DNA from: Pseudohongiella sp.
GTDB taxonomy: Bacteria; Pseudomonadota; Gammaproteobacteria; Pseudomonadales; Pseudohongiellaceae
Length of the DNA stretch: 7,454 bases
Assembly: GCA_030652635.1 (NCBI GenBank)
Contig: JAUSPW010000125.1
Coordinates: 1-7,454 of the forward strand
Direction: 5' to 3'
The first letter of the stretch is position 1; every line of letters begins with the position of its first letter. This document shows, in pieces, positions 1 to 6,465 of this stretch. The position numbers were made by a program, and so were the translations under genes. The notes under the pieces were generated by a model. That model was given only the letters and a program-made list of their open reading frames with translations. It was not told the DNA's origin and did no database searches.

Positions 1-393
1 GATACCAAATTTGAATTTGGTTATGTGCGCGACCAGCAGGGTGTGGAAAAACTGATTTATATGGACGAAGTGGGTACGCCCGATTCCTCGCGTATTTGGG
101 ATGGTGCAGCTTACCGTCAAGGCAATATTGTTGAACAATCCAAAGAAGCTTTCCGGCAGTTCTTACTGAATCACTTCCCGGACCCGGATATCCTGCTGAA
201 TAAGGATCGAATGCCTGAACGTATTGCGCTGGCGCGCGATAATGCCTTGCCGTTGCATGCGATGATGCAGGTCTCTGAAACCTATCTGGGTATGGCTGAG
301 AAAATTACTGGGCAACACATTTATCTGCCGGAAAATCCCAAAGCCGAGATTGTAGAGATTCTGCGTTCGCGATATGGTCTCATCGACGGATAA
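1..393 (+). CDS. purC: SAICAR synthase (phosphoribosylaminoimidazole-succinocarboxamide synthase), C-terminal 130 residues
   Basis: Cytosolic enzyme of de novo purine synthesis that joins aspartate to CAIR with ATP to give SAICAR. The reading frame is open from the first base, so the start lies outside the window. The visible part opens with DTKFEFG (residues 1-7), the conserved strand before the nucleotide/metal site, followed by DEVGTPDSSRIWD (22-34), the family signature around the active site. The long tail after it (FRQFLLNHFPDPDILLNKDR, 51-70, and the end NPKAEIVEILRSRYGLIDG) is absent from the 237-residue E. coli enzyme and matches my memory of the about 367-residue form in Vibrio and Shewanella; so roughly the last third is present. 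It ends in TAA 34 bases before the next gene and probably shares its transcript. No damage is seen; truncation is due only to the window edge. Confidence 0.96.
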   Translation, partial: DTKFEFGYVRDQQGVEKLIYMDEVGTPDSSRIWDGAAYRQGNIVEQSKEAFRQFLLNHFPDPDILLNKDRMPERIALARDNALPLHAMMQVSETYLGMAEKITGQHIYLPENPKAEIVEILRSRYGLIDG

Positions 394-427
394 CACGCTC
401 ATTAACGACACGCAGGACGGAGAAAAC

Positions 428-1015
428 TTGAGCAAGCGCGCGACAGAGATTGCAGACGAAATTCGCAGGCTGGAGCGGGATTTGCGACAGGAAATTCAGC
501 GTATTCGAATTGATAGTTTTGAAATTCGTGAAAAAACTATCCAGTTCAAAGAAGAGGTTTTATTACATCATCGCAAACAAGTATTAAGTCTGTTTACGTA
601 TATTCGCCGTGCAAAACTCAAACATATCATAAGCTTGCCCATCATATGGCTGTGTCTTTTACCCGCTGTACTGATGGATGTGGTGGTGTGTTTTTATCAG
701 TTTACCTGCTTTCCCCTGTATGGAATTCCCAAAGTCAGGCGCGCTGATCATGTCATTTTTGACCGTCGTCATTTGCGCTACCTGAACGTGATTGAAAAAC
801 TTAACTGCCTGTATTGCAGTTACTTTAATGGCGTTGTGTCATTTGCCAGCGAGGTGGGTGCCCGCACAGAACAATATTGGTGCCCCATTAAACATGCGGC
901 GCAATTAAAAAGTATTCATAGCCGTTACCATACCTTTGTAGACTTTGGTGACAGTGATCAATATCGCGCGAAGTTGCCGGATATCCGCAAAAATTTCAGT
1001 GATATCAAAGACTAA
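428..1015 (+). CDS. Conserved-looking membrane-anchored protein of unknown function (CxxC ... WCPIKHA motif)
   Basis: I do not recognise a named family; function unknown. The 195-residue product has three parts. Residues 2-50 are charged and helical with heptad-like spacing (probable coiled coil). Residues 66-95 are strongly hydrophobic and form one long or hairpin-like membrane segment. The C-terminal half carries CLYC (127-130), GARTEQYWCPIKHA (144-157) and a polar tail. C127, C130 and C152 with H156 could bind a metal or form a disulfide; that is inference. I have an uncertain memory of similar CPIKHA-containing hypothetical proteins in other proteobacteria. Start choice: TTG at 428 has GGAG at 419-422, five bases upstream. 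The in-frame ATG at 374 would overlap purC by 20 bases, has no ribosome-binding site, and adds 18 low-complexity polar residues. It lies 34 bases after purC and 33 before the RIO kinase, so probably in one operon. Confidence 0.8.
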   Translation: MSKRATEIADEIRRLERDLRQEIQRIRIDSFEIREKTIQFKEEVLLHHRKQVLSLFTYIRRAKLKHIISLPIIWLCLLPAVLMDVVVCFYQFTCFPLYGIPKVRRADHVIFDRRHLRYLNVIEKLNCLYCSYFNGVVSFASEVGARTEQYWCPIKHAAQLKSIHSRYHTFVDFGDSDQYRAKLPDIRKNFSDIKD

Positions 1016-1048
1016 TAAACATGCTGACAGGAGTCCCGTAACAGCAAT

Positions 1049-1909
1049 ATGAAAACACCATCCCGTTTGCAGCCACTGGAAGATGATGGCCTGATCGACG
1101 AAGTCATCAGCCAGTTGATGAGTGGCAAAGAGGCACAGGTTTATATCGTGCGTTGTGGCGACAAACTGCGCTGCGCCAAAATTTACAAAGAAGCCAACAA
1201 GCGTAGTTTTAAACAGGCAGCTACCTATCAGGAAGGCCGGCAGGTGCGTAACAGCCGTGATGCTCGTGCCATGGGCAAAAAAAGTCGCTACGGTCAGCGC
1301 GGTCATGAAGAAGCCTGGTTGAATGCAGAAGTGGATGCCCTGCGCCGCCTGCACAATGCAGGTGTGCGTGTGCCACAGACACATGGGTTTGTGGATGGTG
1401 TGTTGCTGATGGACATGATCACGGACGCTGACGGTGATGTAGCGCCGCGTCTGAATGATGTGCAAATGTCCGCTGAGGATGCTGTACGTTTCCACGCCAG
1501 TGTCATGCAGGACGTTGTCAAAATGTTGTGCGCCGGATTGATTCACGGTGATTTGTCAGAGTTCAACGTGTTAATGGCCGCTGACGGTCCGGTGATTATC
1601 GATCTGCCGCAGGCGGTGAACGCTGCCGGTAACAACAGCGCAGCAGCGATGTTGATTCGGGATGTGGAAAACATGACACGGTACTTTGGTCGATTTGCGC
1701 CGGAGTTACGTGGCACGTTTTATGGTCCGGAAATCTGGGATCTGTACCAGCGTGGTGCCCTGCGCCCGGGTGTGGCCTTGACCGGCAAATTTGAGCGTCG
1801 TGCCGAAAACGCCAATATCGATGAAATTATGGCAGTCATCGAAGACGCGCGCGCAGAAGCTGAAGAAGCCGAGCAACGTCGACTGGCTGCCGAAAATCCG
1901 GATGATTAA
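1049..1909 (+). CDS. RIO1-like serine/threonine protein kinase (PA4780 type)
   Basis: Atypical protein kinase of the RIO superfamily, 286 residues, cytosolic, no membrane segment. Visible motifs in order: SGKEAQVY (25-32), the RIO nucleotide loop; K44 in CAKIYK, the ATP-contacting lysine; a basic insert (50-90) ending in SRYGQRGHEEAW; E94, the probable helix-C glutamate; HGDLSEFN (166-173) with catalytic D168 and N173; IDLPQAV (184-190) with metal-binding D185. All key residues are present, so it should be active. A helical, alanine/glutamate-rich tail (255-286) follows. The N-terminus (MKTP, then DGLIDEV) matches my memory of Pseudomonas PA4780, which supports ATG 1049. The nearest Shine-Dalgarno, AGGAG at 1029-1033, is 15 bases away, longer than ideal. 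Archaeal and eukaryotic RIO1 acts in small-subunit ribosome maturation; the bacterial substrate is not known to me. Confidence 0.93.
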   Translation: MKTPSRLQPLEDDGLIDEVISQLMSGKEAQVYIVRCGDKLRCAKIYKEANKRSFKQAATYQEGRQVRNSRDARAMGKKSRYGQRGHEEAWLNAEVDALRRLHNAGVRVPQTHGFVDGVLLMDMITDADGDVAPRLNDVQMSAEDAVRFHASVMQDVVKMLCAGLIHGDLSEFNVLMAADGPVIIDLPQAVNAAGNNSAAAMLIRDVENMTRYFGRFAPELRGTFYGPEIWDLYQRGALRPGVALTGKFERRAENANIDEIMAVIEDARAEAEEAEQRRLAAENPDD

Positions 1910-1917
1910 AATCCGTT

Positions 1918-1922
1918 AAGGA
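1918..1922 (+). promoter_or_regulatory. Ribosome-binding site for the MATE transporter
   Basis: AAGGA lies ten bases before GTG 1933 and decides that non-ATG start. It sits in the 23-base gap after the kinase stop codon. Confidence 0.6.
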
Positions 1923-1932
1923 TTTAACCCTT

Positions 1933-3270
1933 GTGACACTTCGCTACCGCGATATTTTGCAAAAGGCGTGGCCAGTTGTGCTGGCCAACGCCTCTGTCCC
2001 CCTGCTCGGCCTTTCTGATACCGCAGTGATCGGCAATCTGGGAACGCTCAGCGACCTGGGTGCAATTGCTTTTGGATCAGTCATTTTCAGTTTTGTGTAC
2101 TGGGGTTTTGGCTTTTTGCGCATGGGCACCACAGGCTTTGTGGCACAGGCCGTGGGTGCGCGCGATGAAACTGAAGTGCGTGCGGCATTTATGCGCGCGT
2201 TGATCATGGCGGTGTTGATCGGTGTGCTGCTGATTCTGATTCAGTCCGCCATCGCCCGTGTGTCGCTGAGTTTGTTACAAGGCAGCGATGCTGTTGAAAC
2301 CATCACCCGTGATTACATTGCCACGCGCATCTGGGGTGCACCGGCTGCCTTGGTGTTGTTTGCCATCAGTGGTTGTTTGATTGGCTTGGGCATGAACAAA
2401 ACCCTGCTGATGGTGCAGCTGGTGTTAAATGGTTTAAACATCGTGCTCGATATTCTGTTTGCGGGTGTCTGGGGCATGGGCGCGCATGGAATCGCTTTGG
2501 GCACCGCTGTCGCCGAGTGGACGACGGTGTTATTTGGACTGTGGTTGCTTTATCGTGCGCTGTCACAGCGCCTGAAAGCTTCTGCAGCAACAAACGAGGT
2601 GTTGTTTATCCCTGTGGCACGCCTGCGAGATAAAACACGCTGGCGCCAGACGCTGACCGCCAATGGCGACATCATGATCCGTACCTTACTGCTGGTGGCC
2701 AGTTTTGCCTGGTTTGTCCGGCAGAGTGCTCAATTTGGTGATGATGTGCTCGCGGCCAATCATATCCTGCTGCAGCTGATTTCATTTTCCGCGTTCTTTC
2801 TGGATGCGTTTGCGTATGTCGCAGAAGCACTGGTGGGTGAAGCCGCTGGTGGAAAGGATGTGGCTGCCTTTGACGCCGCGGTACGCAAAACCACTGAGCT
2901 TTCCAGTGTGTGTGCGCTTGGGCTGGCAGCAGTGATTGTGTTTGCCGGTAACAGCCTTGTGCCGCTGATCAGTCAACATGAATCAGTCATCGCTGCTGCG
3001 GCAACGTCCTTGCCGTTTGCTGCAATGTACGTGGCGCTGGCCTTTGCGGCATTTCAGCTTGACGGCATTTTTATTGGCACCACCCGTACCCGGGAGATGC
3101 GCAATGCCTCTGTAGTGTCAGCGCTGGTGTTTTTTATGCTGAGCCTGGTGCTGATGCTGCAATGGCAACTGGCAGGATTGTGGCTGGCATTTATTGGTTT
3201 TGTGATTTTGCGTGCGATCTGCCTGGTTTGGTATTTTCCGGCGCTGCGGCGCAGCATTGCACTTGCATAA
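1933..3270 (+). CDS. MATE family efflux transporter, DinF-like subfamily
   Basis: Inner-membrane multidrug/toxin exporter of the MATE family driven by an ion gradient; substrates cannot be told from sequence. The 445-residue product has about twelve hydrophobic segments, the usual length and layout. DinF-type signatures are SDTAVIGNLG (28-37, with the D29 position typical of TM1), FLRMGTTGFVAQAVGA (61-76), LNGLNIVLDILF (165-176), ANGDIMIRTL (243-252), DAFAYVAEALVGEAAG (291-306) and QLDGIFIGTTRTREMRN (375-391). The two six-helix halves meet near residue 220-240. The start is GTG 1933, supported by AAGGA ten bases upstream and by MTLRYRDILQKAWPVVLANA at the expected N-terminal position before TM1. 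Unlike E. coli dinF it is not next to lexA, so SOS control is not implied; no LexA box was seen. It is last in the plus-strand block and ends 12 bases from the cysG stop. Confidence 0.93.
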   Translation: MTLRYRDILQKAWPVVLANASVPLLGLSDTAVIGNLGTLSDLGAIAFGSVIFSFVYWGFGFLRMGTTGFVAQAVGARDETEVRAAFMRALIMAVLIGVLLILIQSAIARVSLSLLQGSDAVETITRDYIATRIWGAPAALVLFAISGCLIGLGMNKTLLMVQLVLNGLNIVLDILFAGVWGMGAHGIALGTAVAEWTTVLFGLWLLYRALSQRLKASAATNEVLFIPVARLRDKTRWRQTLTANGDIMIRTLLLVASFAWFVRQSAQFGDDVLAANHILLQLISFSAFFLDAFAYVAEALVGEAAGGKDVAAFDAAVRKTTELSSVCALGLAAVIVFAGNSLVPLISQHESVIAAAATSLPFAAMYVALAFAAFQLDGIFIGTTRTREMRNASVVSALVFFMLSLVLMLQWQLAGLWLAFIGFVILRAICLVWYFPALRRSIALA

Positions 3271-3282
3271 CGCTGTTGAACA

Positions 3283-4671
3283 CTACTTGCCTGGGTTAAA
3301 CCACGCCAGTTCGGTCTGCAGCTTGACGACTTTACCCACAATAATGATTGCCGGCGCTTTGATATCCGCTTGTTTGACGCTGTCAGCAATGGATGCGAGT
3401 GTGCCGGTCACCACGCGTTGTCTGGGTGTAGTGCCCTGCTCCACCACGGCAACTGGCATACTTGCGCTCATGCCGTGTTTTTGCAGTTGCTCACAGATCA
3501 CCGCTAAGGTAATCAGACCCATATAAATCACCAGTGTCTGATCCTCTTTGACCAAGATTGGCCAGTCCAGATCAGGCAAATCATTTTTCATATGGCCGGT
3601 GACAAAACGCACCGACTGCGAGTAATCCCGATGTGTGAGCGGAATGCCGGCATAACAGGCACAACCTGATGCAGCGGTGATACCTGGTACGACCTGAAAT
3701 GGAATGCCAGCGGCTGCCAGCCTGTCGATTTCTTCGCCACCGCGACCGAAAATAAACGGATCACCGCCTTTAAGTCTTAGTACTTTGCGGCCTTCCTGTG
3801 CCAGACGCACCAGCATATCGTTGATTTCTTCCTGCGGAACAGGATGATGTTTGGCTTCTTTGCCAACAAAAATGCGCTCAGCATCGGGGCGCACTTTACT
3901 CATGATCTCATCGGATACCAGGCGATCAAACAGCACCACATCAGCGGCATACATCAGGCGCAGTGCTTTAAGTGTCAGCAGATCCGGATCGCCGGGGCCA
4001 GCACCCACCAGATACACTTCACCCTGCACAGGCGCTTGCTCTGATTCAGTCAGCGCTTTTTCAAACAGAACCATGGCATCCTGTTCGCGGCCGTTAAGCA
4101 CCATTTCAGGCATGGGGCCGGACAAGAGTTTTTCCCAGAAGCGGGTGCGATGACTGAAACTTTTTACACTGTTTTTGACGCGATCACGCAGACTGCCCAA
4201 TAAACTGGCGAGTCGCCCATAAGCCGCTGGCAACAGAATTTCGATTTTTTCTTTGAGCTGGCGCGTCAGCACCGGTGAGCTACCGCCTGTAGAGATGGCA
4301 ATCACCACCGGAGAGCGGTCCACAATCGCCGGCACAATAAAACTGCACAGCTCAGTCTGGTCGACCACATTGACGGGGATTTGTTGTGCTTTGGCGAGCG
4401 CGGATACATGGCGGTTGACGGCATCGTTGTCGGTCGCGGCTATCACCAGTACGGCACTATTTATGTCGGTATCTTCAAAAGCACGCTGGTGAATTTCGCC
4501 GCCGTGCTCGTTGATGATGGCCTGCACTTCATCCCTGATCAGTGGCGCCACCACCACAATGTACGCACCGGTACGAGCCAATAGCGCCGCTTTACGGCTG
4601 GCTACTTCACCTGCACCCACCAGCACACAACGCTGGCCGCGCACATTCATAAAGATTGGTAAATAATCCAT
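3283..4671 (-). CDS. cysG: Siroheme synthase CysG (uroporphyrinogen-III C-methyltransferase / precorrin-2 dehydrogenase / ferrochelatase)
   Basis: Trifunctional cytosolic enzyme that turns uroporphyrinogen III into siroheme, the cofactor of sulfite and nitrite reductases: two SAM methylations, NAD-dependent oxidation, then iron insertion. The N-terminal half (1-150) has the NAD fold with GAGEVASRK (19-27) and NVVDQ, whose D104 matches the catalytic aspartate of the Salmonella enzyme, then STGGSSPVLTRQLKEK (127-142). Residues 150-215 form the linker/dimer region. The methyltransferase half has VGAGPGDPDLLT (222-233), FDRLVSDE (248-255), RLKGGDPFIFGRGGEE (299-314) and VPGITAASG (328-336). At 462 residues it is full length. 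ATG 4671 gives the usual MDYLPIF start and has AAGAGA (4681-4686) nine bases upstream. An in-frame TTG at 4680 would add MNK but abuts that site, so it is less likely. It lies 36 bases after serS. Confidence 0.96.
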   Translation of the reverse strand: MDYLPIFMNVRGQRCVLVGAGEVASRKAALLARTGAYIVVVAPLIRDEVQAIINEHGGEIHQRAFEDTDINSAVLVIAATDNDAVNRHVSALAKAQQIPVNVVDQTELCSFIVPAIVDRSPVVIAISTGGSSPVLTRQLKEKIEILLPAAYGRLASLLGSLRDRVKNSVKSFSHRTRFWEKLLSGPMPEMVLNGREQDAMVLFEKALTESEQAPVQGEVYLVGAGPGDPDLLTLKALRLMYAADVVLFDRLVSDEIMSKVRPDAERIFVGKEAKHHPVPQEEINDMLVRLAQEGRKVLRLKGGDPFIFGRGGEEIDRLAAAGIPFQVVPGITAASGCACYAGIPLTHRDYSQSVRFVTGHMKNDLPDLDWPILVKEDQTLVIYMGLITLAVICEQLQKHGMSASMPVAVVEQGTTPRQRVVTGTLASIADSVKQADIKAPAIIIVGKVVKLQTELAWFNPGK

Positions 4672-4707
4672 TTTATTCAATCTCTTACAAAGCGTCTTTA
4701 AATGGCT

Positions 4708-5991
4708 TTATAACTGAGTGATGCCGCCCATATACGGCACAAGCGCTGCCGGTATCTGCACAGAACCATCTTCTTGCTGGTAGTTCTCAAGGATAGCGAC
4801 CAGCGTGCGGCCGATGGCCAGTCCTGACCCGTTTAAGGTGTGCAGCAGTTCGGGCTTGCCGGTTTCCGGGTTACGCCAGCGCGCCTGCATCCGACGCGCC
4901 TGATAGTCTTCAAAGTTGCTACAGGAAGAAATCTCGCGATAACAGTCTTGTGACGGCAGCCAGACCTCCAGGTCGATAGTGCGTGCAGCCCCTGCTCCCA
5001 TATCTCCACCACACAATTGCATGGCGCGGTAGGGCAGCTCGAGCAATTGCAGAATACGCTCTGCGTGCCCGGTCAGCGTTTCAAGCGCGGCATTGGAATC
5101 CTGTGGGCGCACCATTTGTACCAGTTCTACTTTCTCAAACTGATGTTGACGGATCATGCCGCGGGTATCACGGCCATAACTGCCGGCTTCGCTGCGGAAA
5201 CACGGTGTATGGCACACATATTTCAGTGGCAGCTTTTCTGCCGGTACAATCTCGTCGCGTACCAGATTGGTGACCGGCACTTCGGCGGTAGGGATCAGGA
5301 AGTATTCCTGTTCACCTTGCAGACGGAACAGGTCCTCTGCAAATTTTGGCAGCTGACCAGTGCCCATCAATGAGTCGCTGTTGACCAGAAACGGCACATA
5401 GGCTTCTTCGTAGCCATGCTGCAGTGTGTGTTGGTCCAGCATAAACTGAATCAAGGACCGGTGCAGTCGTGCAACACTACCACGCAGTACCACAAACCGT
5501 GAGCCGGTGAGTTTAGTGGCCGCAGCAAAGTCCATGGCCAGACCATTCTGGGTCTGAAATTCACCCAGCGTCACATGATCTTTTGGCGTAAAGCTGAAGG
5601 TTTTGGGTGTGCCCCAGCGGTGCATTTCGACGTTATGCTTTTCGTCTTTGCCGGCAGGCACGATGTCCTGCGGCAGATTCGGCAGCATGATCCAGGCGCT
5701 GTTAAACGCGTCCTGCACCTGCGTCAGTGACGCTTTGGCGGCATCCAGTCGGTCACCCAGATCATTCACTTCTGCCAGCAGTGGTGCCACATCTTGTCCG
5801 GCTGCTTTGGCCTGACCTATGGATTTGGCGCGCAGGTTGCGCTCGTTCTGCAGTTTTTCAGTTTCCTGCTGCAGACTTTTGCGCTGGTTATCCAGTTCAA
5901 TAAAAGTATTCAGATCTAGTGTGACGCCGCGCTTGGCCAGCGCATTCACCAGTCGCTCGGGGTCAGCGCGTAAGAGTCTGGGGTCCAGCAT
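4708..5991 (-). CDS. serS: Seryl-tRNA synthetase
   Basis: Class II aminoacyl-tRNA synthetase that charges tRNA-Ser (and tRNA-Sec where present) with serine; cytosolic homodimer. The 427-residue length is standard. Residues about 27-100 form the antiparallel coiled-coil arm that grips the long variable arm of tRNA-Ser. The catalytic core has TAEVPVTN (235-242, the TxE serine-binding loop), motif 2 from FRSEAGSYGRDTRG (265-278) through QFEKVELVQ (284-292), REISSCSNFEDYQARRMQAR (352-371), and motif 3 NGSGLAIGRTLVAILENYQ (387-405) with its arginine. A333, R337 and I339 depart from the common GFSAxKTYD pattern nearby. Start ATG 5991 gives the typical MLDPRLLR and has AAGGA (complement of 6001-6005) nine bases upstream. 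It lies 71 bases after crcB, room for its own promoter. Confidence 0.98.
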   Translation of the reverse strand: MLDPRLLRADPERLVNALAKRGVTLDLNTFIELDNQRKSLQQETEKLQNERNLRAKSIGQAKAAGQDVAPLLAEVNDLGDRLDAAKASLTQVQDAFNSAWIMLPNLPQDIVPAGKDEKHNVEMHRWGTPKTFSFTPKDHVTLGEFQTQNGLAMDFAAATKLTGSRFVVLRGSVARLHRSLIQFMLDQHTLQHGYEEAYVPFLVNSDSLMGTGQLPKFAEDLFRLQGEQEYFLIPTAEVPVTNLVRDEIVPAEKLPLKYVCHTPCFRSEAGSYGRDTRGMIRQHQFEKVELVQMVRPQDSNAALETLTGHAERILQLLELPYRAMQLCGGDMGAGAARTIDLEVWLPSQDCYREISSCSNFEDYQARRMQARWRNPETGKPELLHTLNGSGLAIGRTLVAILENYQQEDGSVQIPAALVPYMGGITQL

Positions 5992-6000
5992 AAAAGATTT

Positions 6001-6005
6001 TCCTT
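6001..6005 (-). promoter_or_regulatory. Ribosome-binding site for serS
   Basis: On the minus strand this reads AAGGA, nine bases before ATG 5991; a strong, well-spaced Shine-Dalgarno. Confidence 0.7.
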
Positions 6006-6022
6006 GAGAATGACCCGTGGCA

Positions 6023-6052
6023 TTTATCTTTTAACGGGTAGGCTAAAGTCAG
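6023..6052 (-). promoter_or_regulatory. Candidate sigma-70 promoter for serS
   Basis: Read on the minus strand: CTGACT (6047-6052; four of six to TTGACA), an 18-base spacer, then GATAAA (6023-6028; four of six to TATAAT). Transcription would start near 6016 and leave a leader of about 25 bases holding the AAGGA site. Both boxes are imperfect and the match was found by eye, so this is weak; serS may simply be read through from rarA-crcB. Confidence 0.3.
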
Positions 6053-6062
6053 GTGGCGGATT

Positions 6063-6464
6063 TTACGCCAGAGCGCGCGTCAGTGCCATGCCAAGCCACG
6101 TTGCCAGTAGACAAAACACCACACTGCTCAGCGTGTACAGGAGAGCTTGCAAGATTAGTCCGCGCTCAACCAGTAATAAAGTATCCAGCGAGTAGGTAGA
6201 AAAGGTCGTAAATGCACCTAAGAACCCTACCATTAACAGCGCTCTGAGCTCGGTATTGACCGGTAATCGTTCCACCAGCAGCACATACAGGATACCAATC
6301 AGCAATGAGCCGCTGACGTTGACCACCCAGGTGCCAACGGGCAATCCGCTAAATACTCCGCTGCTGGTGTTATTCCAGGCATGCACAACATTCACAGAGG
6401 CATGACGTGCCAACGCACCGGCGGCGCCACCGGCAGCGATGGCAGCAATAGACCATGCAGACAT
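6063..6464 (-). CDS. crcB: Fluoride ion channel/exporter CrcB (Fluc)
   Basis: Small inner-membrane protein that forms an antiparallel dimeric channel letting fluoride leave the cell. The 133-residue product has four hydrophobic segments. Family signatures are GGAAGALARH (12-21), GTWVVNVSGSLLIG (44-57; N49 is the pore asparagine) and GFLGAFTTFSTYSLD (80-94; F85 and F88 correspond to the fluoride-track phenylalanines, and TTFST is the sodium-site/TM3 break). All key residues are present. Start ATG 6464 gives MSAWSIAAIAAGG at the right distance from TM1 and has GAGGAG (6472-6477) seven bases upstream; a longer frame from 6512 would add 16 residues that overlap the end of rarA and lacks support. 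Its start is one base beyond the rarA stop, implying co-transcription and probable translational coupling. No fluoride riboswitch can fit directly before it except inside rarA. Confidence 0.94.
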   Translation of the reverse strand: MSAWSIAAIAAGGAAGALARHASVNVVHAWNNTSSGVFSGLPVGTWVVNVSGSLLIGILYVLLVERLPVNTELRALLMVGFLGAFTTFSTYSLDTLLLVERGLILQALLYTLSSVVFCLLATWLGMALTRALA

Positions 6465-6465
6465 G

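Noticed and set aside
1021..1041. Six-codon ATG...TAA mini-frame just before the RIO kinase, overlapping its Shine-Dalgarno
   Set aside because: It has no ribosome-binding site of its own and such short frames occur by chance; a leader peptide is not supported.
905..1546. A 213-codon open frame on the minus strand across the end of the unknown gene and the RIO kinase
   Set aside because: It lies antisense to the kinase, whose motifs are unmistakable. Its translation is rich in His, Thr and Cys with no recognisable domain and crosses a gene boundary; it is a shadow frame.
3243..3255. Hairpin GCTGC-GGC-GCAGC as a bidirectional terminator
   Set aside because: A five-base stem with a three-base loop and no T-tract on either strand, located inside the MATE coding sequence.
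3054..3389. Minus-strand frame of 111 codons running from the cysG end into the MATE gene
   Set aside because: It overlaps both real genes in other frames and its Ser/Arg-rich translation is typical of a shadow.
3844..4153. Overlapping plus-strand frames opposite cysG
   Set aside because: They are antisense to conserved methyltransferase motifs of cysG, with no ribosome-binding site or recognisable product.
4983..5373. Two plus-strand frames (96 and 118 codons) opposite serS
   Set aside because: They are antisense to the serS catalytic core and have translations without domain character.
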